Assembly: GCA_017509065.1 (NCBI GenBank)
Contig: JAFWQM010000015.1
Location: 1 to 37,378 of the forward strand
Reading direction: 5' to 3'
Length of the DNA stretch: 37,378 nucleotides
Source: Clostridia bacterium
GTDB lineage: Bacteria > Bacillota_A > Clostridia > Christensenellales > Aristaeellaceae
Part shown: piece after piece, positions 8,251 to 16,956 of the stretch
How the letters are laid out: every line of letters begins with the position of its first letter
Numbering within the stretch: position 1 is the first letter of the stretch
Made by a program: the position numbers and the translations under genes
Notes under the pieces: generated by a model
The model's input: only the letters and a program-made list of their open reading frames with translations
Told to the model about the DNA's origin: nothing
Databases searched by the model: none

Positions 8251-8394
8251 AGGTCCCTCCACTCCGCTCCGCTTCGGTCGGGATGACAGAAAGGGATATT
8301 AAAAAAACGGGTTGCGTGCCAAACTTTAGAGAGACCAGTTCACGCTGTCATCCCGACCGGAACGGAGCGAAAGCGGAGTGAAGTGGAGGGATCT
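8251..8394. repeat. Long inverted repeat with CATCCCGACC core
   Basis: Two arms face each other around a roughly 55-base centre. The left arm (8251-8289) begins aggtccctccactccgctcc and ends cggtcgggatgacag. The right arm (8345-8394) begins ctgtcatcccgaccgg and ends gtggagggatct. The arms are imperfect complements, the right one longer through small insertions. The word resembles a widespread intergenic repeat found in many bacterial genomes; this is recollection, not a search. It separates the divergent GH125 and EEP genes. The rest of this 335-base gap holds the GH125 promoter on the left and nothing recognisable on the right apart from AAAGGA before the EEP start. Confidence 0.7.
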
Positions 8395-8471
8395 ATCAGC
8401 AGATTATTGTATTGCCAGTTTTGAGAATTGCTGTAGAGATAAAATAATCCTCAAGAAGAAAGGAACAGAAA

Positions 8472-9233
8472 ATGAAATTCGTCACGTTTAATCTACGCTG
8501 CGACCGTCCGCAGGATGGGGAAAACAGTTTTGTTTACCGCCAGCCTTTGATCCTGCGAGCAATCAATCGGGAAAAGCCGGATGTGATCTGCTTCCAGGAA
8601 GTGGAGCCGCACATGGCGGCGTGGATGAAAAGGAACCTCGGGGACTATTACCTGGTGGGCTGCGGGCGCAGCGCAAAGCTGGACAGCGAACAGATGACGG
8701 TGGCCTTCCGAAAGGAAAAATACCAGCTATTGGAGATGCGCACCTTCTGGCTTTCGGAAACCCCCACGGTGCCCGGCAGCCGCTATCCCGACAGCTCGTG
8801 CCCCCGCACATGCACGGAAGCGGTATTATTGGAAGAAGCCACCGGCCGCGTCTTCCGCGTGCTCAACACCCATCTGGATCATAGAGGGAAGGAAGCGCGG
8901 GAGCGTGGGCTTCAACAGATTTTGCGCCACGCGGAACAGGCGGAAATCTTTCCCGGCGTTCCCTTCATTCTGGCCGGGGACTTCAACGCCGAGCCGGACA
9001 GTGAAGAGATGGAAATATTGAAAACATATCCCGGCCTGACCGACGTGACGCGGGAGATTGGCGTCACCTATCACGGCTACGGAAAAGCCGATCCGGCTGA
9101 ACAAATTGATTATATCGTGCTGAAGGGCCCGATGCGCTGCGAAAGCGTCCGCAAATGGACGGAACAGGAAAATGGCGTCTATCTGTCCGACCATTATCCC
9201 GTCTGCGCGGAAATCATCTTTTGTGAAGACTGA
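8472..9233 (+). CDS. Endonuclease/exonuclease/phosphatase (EEP) family hydrolase
   Basis: This 253-residue cytoplasmic protein has the DNase I/sphingomyelinase-like EEP fold. It shows the complete metal and catalytic set: Asn7 in TFNLRCD, Glu43 in CFQEVE, His134 in NTHLDH, Asp170 and Asn172 in AGDFNAEPD, Asp213, and SDH (Asp240, His241). EEP proteins cut phosphodiesters in nucleic acids, lipids or sugar phosphates. Single-domain members of this type are common in polysaccharide-utilisation loci, but their substrate is generally unknown. AAAGGA precedes the ATG. The MFS gene follows after about 31 bases and the rhamnosidase after that, so the three are probably one unit. Confidence 0.85.
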   Translation: MKFVTFNLRCDRPQDGENSFVYRQPLILRAINREKPDVICFQEVEPHMAAWMKRNLGDYYLVGCGRSAKLDSEQMTVAFRKEKYQLLEMRTFWLSETPTVPGSRYPDSSCPRTCTEAVLLEEATGRVFRVLNTHLDHRGKEARERGLQQILRHAEQAEIFPGVPFILAGDFNAEPDSEEMEILKTYPGLTDVTREIGVTYHGYGKADPAEQIDYIVLKGPMRCESVRKWTEQENGVYLSDHYPVCAEIIFCED

Positions 9234-9264
9234 TCCTCATCCTTCCAAAGGAATACGGAAGACC

Positions 9265-10479
9265 ATGAAGCGTTATACGAAAACCGAGCTGCGTTTGCTC
9301 ATCGCGTGCTTTTCGGCGTATACGGCAGCGTATATTTCGCGGTGCAATCTGTCGCCGTCCCTGGAAGCCATTGCCGCTTCGTTCGGCGTCAGCGCTGCAC
9401 TGGCGGGGCTTCTGCCCACGTGCTTTGCCATTCCCTATGCCGTCGGGCAAATCATTTCCGGTCTGCTGGCGGACCGGTATCCCGCGCCGCGTCTGATGCT
9501 GATTGGCCTGCTGGGTTCATCCGCGGTCAACGTGGTCTTTTCCGTTTGCCGGGTTTTCCCGCTCCTGGTGGCGCTATGGTTTGTAAACGGGCTGCTCCAG
9601 TCCATGATCTGGACGCCCATCATGCGTATCCTGGCCGTTCAGTTCCGGGATTCCGTGCGGGCACACGCGGCGTTTTTCATGTCGCTGACCCTGATCTTTG
9701 GCTATCTGCTGGCCTGGGCGCTTTCCGGGATGCTCACCAGTCTGTTCGGCTGGCGCGTGGCGTTCCTGGTTTCGGGCCTCGTCACGGCGGCGGTTGCCGT
9801 CCCTTCCGTTCTGAGCATGAAAGGGATTTCTGCCAGCGTTCCGGCACAGACCGTAAACCAGCCCCAGACGCGCGCGCCGATCCGAAAGCTGCTGCTGGGC
9901 ACGAACCTGATCCTGCTGCTGGTCTGCTGCTTCGCGAACGGTTATGTACGCGACAGCATCAGCTACTGGGCAACGAAACTGCTGATGGATACGCAGGGCA
10001 TTGATCTGAACAGCGCGGTGGGCATCATCCTGATCATCCCCTGCGTCAATTTTCTGGGCATCCAGATGGGCCGGGCAGCGTATCAACGGACGGGAAACAA
10101 CCTGTATCTTTCTTCAGGCATTCTGTTCGCCGTGTGTACGGCATTATGCATGGTGCTGGGTCCCGTTTCACAGGCAAGCTTTCCGGGCTGCATCACTGTG
10201 CTGGTGCTGATTTCCGCGATGACCTACGGACTGAACCCGCTGATGACCACCCTGATGCCCATGCTGTACTGCCAGTTGAACCGCGTGGCGCTGGCGGCGG
10301 GCCTGCTTGACGCGATGATCTATGTCGGCAGCGCTTTTTCCGGGTTCTTCGCCGGGTATCTTTGCGACAGGTTCGGCTGGAACGCGGTGTTTCTTTCCTG
10401 GGCCGCGCTCAGCCTGATCGGCATGCTGACACTGGAAGCCGCCCGCCGCGTGGCAAAACGCGGCGCGGGAAATGTTTGA
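9265..10479 (+). CDS. MFS transporter, OPA-like
   Basis: This twelve-helix major facilitator protein has about 404 residues. The chosen ATG (9265) begins MKRYTKTELR just after the EEP gene, behind AAAGGA/GGAAG. An earlier in-frame ATG at 9172 would overlap the EEP gene and add a non-membrane tail, so it was rejected. The AAYISRCNLSPSLEAIAASF stretch in helix 1 and WTPIMRILAVQF near helix 4 resemble the organophosphate:phosphate antiporter (GlpT/UhpT) branch. The substrate could be a sugar phosphate or an unphosphorylated sugar acid or monosaccharide. A monosaccharide released by the adjoining rhamnosidase is another possibility. Family assignment within MFS is tentative. Confidence 0.8.
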   Translation: MKRYTKTELRLLIACFSAYTAAYISRCNLSPSLEAIAASFGVSAALAGLLPTCFAIPYAVGQIISGLLADRYPAPRLMLIGLLGSSAVNVVFSVCRVFPLLVALWFVNGLLQSMIWTPIMRILAVQFRDSVRAHAAFFMSLTLIFGYLLAWALSGMLTSLFGWRVAFLVSGLVTAAVAVPSVLSMKGISASVPAQTVNQPQTRAPIRKLLLGTNLILLLVCCFANGYVRDSISYWATKLLMDTQGIDLNSAVGIILIIPCVNFLGIQMGRAAYQRTGNNLYLSSGILFAVCTALCMVLGPVSQASFPGCITVLVLISAMTYGLNPLMTTLMPMLYCQLNRVALAAGLLDAMIYVGSAFSGFFAGYLCDRFGWNAVFLSWAALSLIGMLTLEAARRVAKRGAGNV

Positions 10480-10494
10480 AGGGAGATGAAGCGG

Positions 10495-12858
10495 ATGAAG
10501 CTTTCCGCGCGGTTTATCAAGGCGACGGAGGAGATGTGCGATTTTGACCGTCCTGTTCCCGCGCCATATATTCGGAAAACATTTACCCTGGAAACAGAAC
10601 CGAAGCAAGCGGAAATCACCATCTGCGGTCTGGGATTTTATGAACTGTATATCAATGGTCGAAACATCACCAAAGGACCGCTTGCCCCCTATATCAGCAA
10701 CCCGGACGACGTATGCTATTACGACCACTACGATCTTGCCGGGCTGCTAAAAAAGGGAAAGAACGCCATCGGTGTGATTCTGGGCAACGGTTTTCGGAAC
10801 GCCTTCGGCGGCTTCGTTTGGGATTTTGACAAAGCATCCTGTCGGGGCGCGCCTATTGTGGCCCTGTGTCTGGAAGCAAGGGACGGGCAAAATGCCTTAG
10901 AACTGGAAGCGGACGAAACCTTCCGTACGCATCCTTCCCCCATTCTGTTCGATGACGAACGGATGGGCTGCCGGTACGATGCGCGGAAGGAGATTCCAGG
11001 CTGGAGCGAACCGGATTTTGACGACAGAGATTGGGCCTATGCCTTGCCTGAAAAAAAGCCGCGGGGAATCGCCAAACTTTGTGAAGCGGAGCCGATTGCG
11101 GTCACGGAGGAAATCAAGCCCGTCAGTATCACGTATCACGAGGAAATGCCCTATTGCTACGAAAGCATGAAAAACGACGCCGCACCATTGCAGGGAGCGG
11201 TGGCAAAGCGGGCATATGTCTATGATTTCGGCGTGAACGCCGCGGGAGTGTCTCGGCTGGCCGTCAGGAACGCCGCGCCTGGGCAAACAATCACGCTGCG
11301 CCACGCGGAAGACCTGGTACACGGCGATGTGTCCGTCAACTCCACCGTTTTCCTGCGCAAAAGCACGACAAAACAATATATCGAATACGGGCAGACGGAC
11401 GTGTACACCTGCAAAGGCGGGGACGAAACCTTTACGCCGGTGTTCAAGTATGACGGGTTCCGGTATGCCATCGTGGAAGGGCTGACCCCGGAACAGGCGA
11501 CAAAGGACGCGCTCACCTTCCTGGTAATGAATTCCGACCTGAAAGAACGCGCGGGCTTTTCCTGCTCAGACCCCGTCCTCAACCAATTGCAAGCCTGCAC
11601 CCGGAGATCGGATGTATCGAACTTCTATTACTTCCCAACGGACTGCCCCCACCGCGAAAAGAACGGCTGGACAGGCGACGCCTCCGTGTCGGCGGAGCAC
11701 ATGCTTTTGAACCTGACGGCGGAAAAGAGCCTGCGGGAATGGCTGTTCAATATCCGCCTCGCCCAGCGGGCGGACGGCGCGCTGCCGGGCATCGTGCCCA
11801 CAGGCGGCTGGGGTTTTGACTGGGGCAACGGCCCGGCCTGGGACAGCGTGTGCGTGAACCTGCCCTATTATATCTACCGCTTTACCGGGGACAAAGAAAT
11901 CATCGAAGAAAACGTTTCGACGATTCTGCGATATTTGTTTTACATTTCAGGCAGACGCGACGAACGTGGCCTCATAGCTGTGGGGCTCGGAGACTGGCTG
12001 GACCCCTTTAAAACTGAGCGCGGTTTCATTGCCTCGCCCCTTTGGGTTACGGACAGCGCCACCGTCTTTGAAATTTCAAGCAAAGCCGCGTTCCTGTTTG
12101 CCCGTGCCGGGCTGAATCGGGAAGCGGATTACGCCGCCGCCTTTGCGGAGGACATACGAAGCAGCTTCCGAAAACACCTGATCGATCCGGAAACCATGAC
12201 GGTGGCGGGCGACTGCCAGACCTCCCAGGCTATCGCGCTGGAAACAGGACTGTTTGAAGAAAACGAACTGCCCGCGGCCCGGCGGCGTCTCGTTGAAATC
12301 ATTCACCGGGACGGGGACGTGAACGCCTGCGGGATGATCGGCCTAAGGTATATTTTCCACGCCCTCGTGCACGCCGGGGAAGCGGATCTGGCTTATAAGA
12401 TCATCACTTCCACGTCCCGCTCCTGTTACGGATACTGGATTGCCCACGGCGCGACTTCGCTTTGGGAATGTTTCCCGAATCTGGACGTGGGCACGGAAGG
12501 CTCAAAAAACCACCATTTCATGGGGGATATTTCCAGCCTGTTCATTCAGGAATTTTCCGGGCTGAAACCGAACCCGCATTTTATCAGCCCCGACCATTAC
12601 GAGGTTTCTCCCCAATTCATAACGGACCTGGACTGGGCGGAAGCGTATTATCACGCGCTTTCCGGGAAAATATCCGTCCATTGGAGCAGGACAGGCAGCG
12701 GTGTCACGATCCGTGTGTCTGCGCCTGCGGAAGCGAAAGGGAAGCTCATCCTTCCAAAGGGGTATTCCTTTCAGGATCACGAAAACGAACTGACGATAGA
12801 AAACCTTCGCCAGCCGCTTGTCCTGACGGCGATACCCGAAGAAGCGCGCGGGGAGTGA
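10495..12858 (+). CDS. GH78 alpha-L-rhamnosidase
   Basis: This enzyme releases terminal alpha-L-rhamnose. The protein has about 787 residues with the usual order: an N-terminal beta-sandwich (GLGFYELYINGRNI near residue 48), a second sandwich, the (alpha/alpha)6 catalytic barrel and a small C-terminal beta domain. The catalytic signature is TDCPHREKNGWTGDA (Asp383 to about residue 396), where the acidic residues are expected to act, followed by a further conserved stretch (GDWLDP) in the barrel. There is no signal peptide. Start choice: ATG at 10486 has its ribosome site directly abutting, whereas ATG at 10495 lies 9 bases from AAGGGAG and is preferred. It is third in the EEP-MFS unit and converges on the GH130 gene with an 11-base gap. 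Confidence 0.85.
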   Translation: MKLSARFIKATEEMCDFDRPVPAPYIRKTFTLETEPKQAEITICGLGFYELYINGRNITKGPLAPYISNPDDVCYYDHYDLAGLLKKGKNAIGVILGNGFRNAFGGFVWDFDKASCRGAPIVALCLEARDGQNALELEADETFRTHPSPILFDDERMGCRYDARKEIPGWSEPDFDDRDWAYALPEKKPRGIAKLCEAEPIAVTEEIKPVSITYHEEMPYCYESMKNDAAPLQGAVAKRAYVYDFGVNAAGVSRLAVRNAAPGQTITLRHAEDLVHGDVSVNSTVFLRKSTTKQYIEYGQTDVYTCKGGDETFTPVFKYDGFRYAIVEGLTPEQATKDALTFLVMNSDLKERAGFSCSDPVLNQLQACTRRSDVSNFYYFPTDCPHREKNGWTGDASVSAEHMLLNLTAEKSLREWLFNIRLAQRADGALPGIVPTGGWGFDWGNGPAWDSVCVNLPYYIYRFTGDKEIIEENVSTILRYLFYISGRRDERGLIAVGLGDWLDPFKTERGFIASPLWVTDSATVFEISSKAAFLFARAGLNREADYAAAFAEDIRSSFRKHLIDPETMTVAGDCQTSQAIALETGLFEENELPAARRRLVEIIHRDGDVNACGMIGLRYIFHALVHAGEADLAYKIITSTSRSCYGYWIAHGATSLWECFPNLDVGTEGSKNHHFMGDISSLFIQEFSGLKPNPHFISPDHYEVSPQFITDLDWAEAYYHALSGKISVHWSRTGSGVTIRVSAPAEAKGKLILPKGYSFQDHENELTIENLRQPLVLTAIPEEARGE

Positions 12859-12869
12859 CGGACAGTCCG

Positions 12870-13862
12870 CTACCGTCCCGCTTTGCAAAGGGCAATCAGA
12901 TCCTCTTCCTTCGCCTCCGCCACGGCCACCACGGTGTCCGCCGCACCGTAATAAATCCGGATGATACCCCCGTTCAGCTGAACTGCGCCCGTGGGAAAAA
13001 CCACGTTGGTGCGGAAACCGTCTCTGATTTCGTAATCCGTTTCGGGAACCAGCAGCGGCGTTTTGCCGCAACCGATGACCTTCCAGGGCTCCTCCGCGTC
13101 CAGTAAGGCGACGGCGGCGCAATACCGCTTGATCCAGCGGTCCTCCCAGCCGTTCTTTCCCCTGCCGGGATCAATATCCACGGTATGCAGAACGGCCAGC
13201 CAGCCTTCCCGGGTGCGGATAGGCGGCGCGCCGGGGCCGATCTTGTCGTTGGCGAAAGGAAAGTCTTCCACGCCCAAAACCAGGCGGGAGCGCCCCCAGT
13301 AAACCAAATCGGGGCTTTCACTGAGCCATATGTCGAAGCGGTCCTTCTTTCCCCGGCTGTAAACCGGCATAGGGCGTTCCAGACGCATGAACATACCGCC
13401 GATTTTTTCGGGAAACAGCACCATGTTGCGGTTGTCCGGCACGGTGAGGGAAAGCACCTCAAAATGGCGCAGATCCTCGGAAACGGCAATACCGCCCCGC
13501 AGGCCGTGCCGCGTGTCCATGGCGAAGGTCATGTACGCTTTCCCTTCGATCACGGTGAGCCGCGGATCATAAACCCGTTGGACTTCCTCATCCTTCATGG
13601 AGAAAACTGGCTGATCCTCTACTTGCCAGCGAAGACCGTCCTCGCTTAGCGCCAGGCCGATATTCGTGCCGGAAAAACTCGCGCGGCCCAGGTAGCCAAA
13701 GTCGTTGCGAAACACCATGGCGTACCCGTTTTTCCAGGGAATGACCCCGGCGTTGAACACCAGATCGCTGGGATAAGGCACCATCCGGCCTGTCAGCACG
13801 GGGTTCCCGCTGAAACGGGTAATACAGGGAGGAGAAACAAGCGGATTATCGCGCATGATCAT
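12870..13862 (-). CDS. GH130 beta-mannoside phosphorylase
   Basis: This enzyme probably splits beta-mannosides with phosphate to give alpha-mannose 1-phosphate, conserving energy inside the cell. The 330-residue five-bladed propeller has the family marks NPVLT near the start, VFNAGV, RVYDPRLT (Asp99, the likely general acid), the basic phosphate-pocket residues typical of the family, KIGPGAPPIRT and the closing YYGAADT. Start choice: an in-frame extension upstream to 13952 exists, but ATG 13862 follows GAAAGGA and begins MIMRDNPLV, as expected for the family. In this locus a Man-beta-1,4-GlcNAc phosphorylase (N-glycan core) or mannan-oligosaccharide phosphorylase fits. Hydrolytic GH130 members exist, so phosphorolysis is inferred. 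Confidence 0.85.
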   Translation of the reverse strand: MIMRDNPLVSPPCITRFSGNPVLTGRMVPYPSDLVFNAGVIPWKNGYAMVFRNDFGYLGRASFSGTNIGLALSEDGLRWQVEDQPVFSMKDEEVQRVYDPRLTVIEGKAYMTFAMDTRHGLRGGIAVSEDLRHFEVLSLTVPDNRNMVLFPEKIGGMFMRLERPMPVYSRGKKDRFDIWLSESPDLVYWGRSRLVLGVEDFPFANDKIGPGAPPIRTREGWLAVLHTVDIDPGRGKNGWEDRWIKRYCAAVALLDAEEPWKVIGCGKTPLLVPETDYEIRDGFRTNVVFPTGAVQLNGGIIRIYYGAADTVVAVAEAKEEDLIALCKAGR

Positions 13863-13950
13863 TTTCGTCCTTTCTTTTAACTCACCCTGGCAGGCTTTGA
13901 CACGCGTTTTGCTTTTTCTGAATCTATTTATGAAAAAAGGAGTGCAGGTC

Positions 13951-15624
13951 ATGATGAAGATGGATGTTTGGGGACAGGGAGCGCTTTTCGCTTTTTCCGG
14001 ACTGGAAGGAAAAACAGACTATGATTCCCAGCTTGTGGGCGTTCTGCTCGGGGATCATCCGGGGATACATTTTCTCTCTTCCAATTCCTTCGAGCTCTAC
14101 ATGGCCACAACCGATGTTTCGGACCTCGTCTGGGATACAGTCGCTTCCGATATCGTGCTCGGAAAAGTTCTCATCCAAGGCGAATGGAAGCGATTCTGCA
14201 TCGCGTTTCAATCCAATGCCACGCTCGTCGGGATCGTTCCCAACGGACGATTAAGGCTTGTATTTGATTCGGGAAAAGAAGACCCGAGCATATTGCTGAA
14301 AACGGCTGATACAGAAGACGGCTGTTATTTTATCCTGTCTCTGGAAGGAAACGCCAATTGCGACCCACGCACGATCGAAGAACTCGTCGAACGGCGCATT
14401 GGCTATTATGACAGATTTCAGCCGGTGAATATGGACGAAGCCGTGGGAAAAACTTATCTGCACGCCGTTTCCGTCATGAAATCCCAGGTCTATTCACCGG
14501 AAGGGGTTTTCCGGCATCTGTGGACGACGCCGGAACGGTATCCGCACAAAAAACTCTGGCTCTGGGATTCGTGCTTCCACAGCCTTGGCAACCATGTCAT
14601 CAGCGAGCGCCTGGCCATGGACTCGATTCTTTCCCTGCTCGATACTCAGCAGCCGGACGGCATGATCGCTCATATGGCGTCGCCCGATCAGCACAGCAAA
14701 ATAACGCAGCCGCCCATCATTGCCTGGAGCGTTGAAAAGATCGTCAGAAGAACGGGAAACACGGGCTTTGCCGCCCAGTGCTATGAGGCGCTTACAAGGT
14801 ATTTACAGTGGGATATGGATCATCGCAGAACCGAATCCGGATTGTTCTTCTGGCATATCAACCGGGATCAGGCAAATAACAGATGCGATGAATCGGGGAT
14901 GGACAATTGTTCCCGCTTTGACGATGTAGAGGAAATGGAGTGCATTGATTTTTCGTGCTTCATGAAAAGGGAAGCGGAGGCAATGAGCTATCTGGCGAAG
15001 GTTCTTGAGAAGGACGCGGATGCTGAAAAATGGGCGGCGTACGCGGAGACGCTTTCCCATCTGATCAATGAGCGCTTATGGGATGAGTCAGACCGCATGT
15101 ACTATGATTTTGAACTGAAGACGCAGAAGCTGCATAAGTTTCAGACCGTCTGCTCCTTCCTGCCGCTGTTTGCCGGAATCTGCTCCGAAAGCCAGAAGAA
15201 CGCGCTGGTTGCGTCACTGAACGATCCAAACGCGTTCAAAGCGCCGTTTTCGATCCCGTCGATCCCGCTGTCTGACCCGACATTCGGAACGGACATGTGG
15301 TGCGGCCCGGTATGGACCAATTATGTGTATCTGATTGCGGAAGGTTTATATCGCTATGGGGAAAGTGCCCTGGCGGATGAAATCATCCGGAACACCGTGG
15401 AGGGAATCGCCCGCGTTTACAGCAATGACGGTGTATTTTATGAGTATTACGACAGCCGCTGCGCCGTATCCTCCCCGAGGCTTGCGCGGAAAGGCGCGCC
15501 GGTCAGTCCCTACATACTCACAAAAAGAATAACGCAGGTCATCCGCGATTATGGCTGGACAGCCACGCTCTATGCCGCTTTCGTTTACGAACACCCGGAG
15601 CTGTTTTCATCCGACGGTCGCTGA
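13951..15624 (+). CDS. GH63-like (alpha/alpha)6 glycosidase
   Basis: This 557-residue cytoplasmic enzyme belongs to the glucosidase/trehalase-like clan. Motifs are WLWDSCFHSLGNHVI near residue 203, ESGMDN (Asp318, the probable general acid, matching the SGLDDYPR-type motif of GH63), GPVWTNYVYLIAEGLYRYG, and FYEYYD (Glu498, the probable base), then YGWTATLYAAF. The chosen ATG lies 8 bases after AAGGAG; an upstream extension would overlap the GH130 start and was rejected. A perfect TTGACA at 13897-13902 lies in the 88-base gap, but no good -10 follows. Base composition is visibly lower in GC (some 60-base stretches near 45-50%) than its neighbours, suggesting separate acquisition. Bacterial relatives cut alpha-glucosides or mannosylglycerate; specificity is open. 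Confidence 0.8.
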   Translation: MMKMDVWGQGALFAFSGLEGKTDYDSQLVGVLLGDHPGIHFLSSNSFELYMATTDVSDLVWDTVASDIVLGKVLIQGEWKRFCIAFQSNATLVGIVPNGRLRLVFDSGKEDPSILLKTADTEDGCYFILSLEGNANCDPRTIEELVERRIGYYDRFQPVNMDEAVGKTYLHAVSVMKSQVYSPEGVFRHLWTTPERYPHKKLWLWDSCFHSLGNHVISERLAMDSILSLLDTQQPDGMIAHMASPDQHSKITQPPIIAWSVEKIVRRTGNTGFAAQCYEALTRYLQWDMDHRRTESGLFFWHINRDQANNRCDESGMDNCSRFDDVEEMECIDFSCFMKREAEAMSYLAKVLEKDADAEKWAAYAETLSHLINERLWDESDRMYYDFELKTQKLHKFQTVCSFLPLFAGICSESQKNALVASLNDPNAFKAPFSIPSIPLSDPTFGTDMWCGPVWTNYVYLIAEGLYRYGESALADEIIRNTVEGIARVYSNDGVFYEYYDSRCAVSSPRLARKGAPVSPYILTKRITQVIRDYGWTATLYAAFVYEHPELFSSDGR

Positions 15625-16938
15625 ATCGCTTGCCTGCTTTCCGGCAGCCAGGCGCAGTTCTCGTCCGCGAACGGTCAGGCCGTTAAGTTCCGCAAAGGCG
15701 ATGTTTTCCGGCAGGAACGTCTGCCCGGGGCGGCCTTCCTCGTCCAGGCCGAAGATACCGTAAAACACCATCGCAAGCAGCGCCGCGGCGCTCCAGGTCT
15801 GCCAGGCGCAGGAGCGCCATTCCAGGTATTCCCCGCCGCCCTCCTGAATGCCGCCGTAGATGCGTCCGTCCTCCGGGTGATAGATTTCGGCGAACTGCCC
15901 ATCCCGCGCGGCGTGAGCGGCAAGAGCGTTCAGTTCCCGGGTGAACAGATCACCGCGCCCGGCTTTGAGCGCTGCCAGCGCCCAGAAGCCTTGGATGTGG
16001 GGCCAAATCGTGCCGCTGTGCCTCCCGTAGCCGGAAGCGTCATAGGGCGGAAAGGGCGGCCAGACGCAGGGGACGCCGTGGGCTGTCAGATGGATGTGTT
16101 CAAAAATGGACCGCGTTTGTTCACTGTTTGCTATTCCGAACAGCACGGCGAAGGCCAGTCCCAGGCTTTCCTGCGCGTCGCATTCCCCCGCCAGATAGTC
16201 GTACATGCCGGTGTCGGGGTTCCAGAAAGAATTGTTGATCGCTTTCTTTAGCTCATTCGCCCGTTCCGTGAAGCCCTCGGGCTCCTCGCCCAATGCCTCC
16301 GCAAAAAGCGCCAGCACGCGGAAAGCGTGTTCGTACATGCAGTTTGTGGACAGGGCTTTCATGGGGATACCGCCGCCCACGGGCACCCGGAGGTCGGGAT
16401 GCTCCGCGCTCCAGCGCAGGATGGAGGAAGAAAGAGAGTGATTCCGGTAGCGGAGGGGGTAAGCGGACACGCCGTCCCCGTACACGGCAGGGCCGCGGAA
16501 CAGCCCGTCGGCAGGGTCGTATTCCTCCCGCAGGCAGATGTCCATCGTCGCTCTGATTGCTTCATAAGCAAGCCGGGCAAAGGAGAGGTCGCCGGTAGTT
16601 TTCCAAAGGCGTTCCGCGCCCAAGGCCCAGATGATCCTGTCCCAGTACTGCCCGCCGATCACGGTTCGCCCGTCCCGCGTTTCCAGGACGGAAAGCATGG
16701 TGTTCCGGGCCACGTCGGGGTCCAGCAGTGCGGCGGCGAAATACACATTGATGGCTGCGTCCCGCGTCCATTGGGAAGGATAATCCAGCCCCGCCATGAG
16801 GCAGGGCTGAGGTTCCGTCAACAGGCCGGAGGATACGCGCTTCGTATTGATGGCGAAAGCGCCTATTGCCAAGCGAAAGGCGCGGTTCAACGATTCGTCG
16901 CCGCAGGTGAAGTTGGGAATGGCGGACAGCATGGACAT
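15607..16938 (-). CDS. Six-hairpin glycosidase, GH63/debranching-like, in glycyl-radical operon
   Basis: This 443-residue protein has repeated aromatic-rich helical hairpins typical of (alpha/alpha)6 glycosidases. Recognisable stretches are PSQWTRDAAINVYFAAALL near residue 55, LFRGPAVYGDGVSAYP near 145, YGRHSGTIWPHIQGFWALAA near 305 and EWRSCAWQTWSAAALLAM near 385. These resemble the GH63/amylo-alpha-1,6-glucosidase group, but I cannot place it in a numbered family. GGAGG lies well placed before the ATG. It is the third gene of the glycyl-radical operon, 18 bases behind the activase. Its 3' end overlaps that of the convergent GH63-like gene by 18 bases. There is no signal peptide. Its position suggests that its sugar product or substrate is linked to the radical enzyme. 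Confidence 0.7.
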   Translation of the reverse strand: MSMLSAIPNFTCGDESLNRAFRLAIGAFAINTKRVSSGLLTEPQPCLMAGLDYPSQWTRDAAINVYFAAALLDPDVARNTMLSVLETRDGRTVIGGQYWDRIIWALGAERLWKTTGDLSFARLAYEAIRATMDICLREEYDPADGLFRGPAVYGDGVSAYPLRYRNHSLSSSILRWSAEHPDLRVPVGGGIPMKALSTNCMYEHAFRVLALFAEALGEEPEGFTERANELKKAINNSFWNPDTGMYDYLAGECDAQESLGLAFAVLFGIANSEQTRSIFEHIHLTAHGVPCVWPPFPPYDASGYGRHSGTIWPHIQGFWALAALKAGRGDLFTRELNALAAHAARDGQFAEIYHPEDGRIYGGIQEGGGEYLEWRSCAWQTWSAAALLAMVFYGIFGLDEEGRPGQTFLPENIAFAELNGLTVRGRELRLAAGKQASDSATVG

Positions 16939-16956
16939 ATGTTGCCTCCGTTCAGA

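Noticed and set aside
8251..8394. CRISPR-like repeats
   Set aside because: There are only two arms and they are inverted, not direct, with no regular spacers. No CRISPR array or cas gene is visible anywhere in the window.
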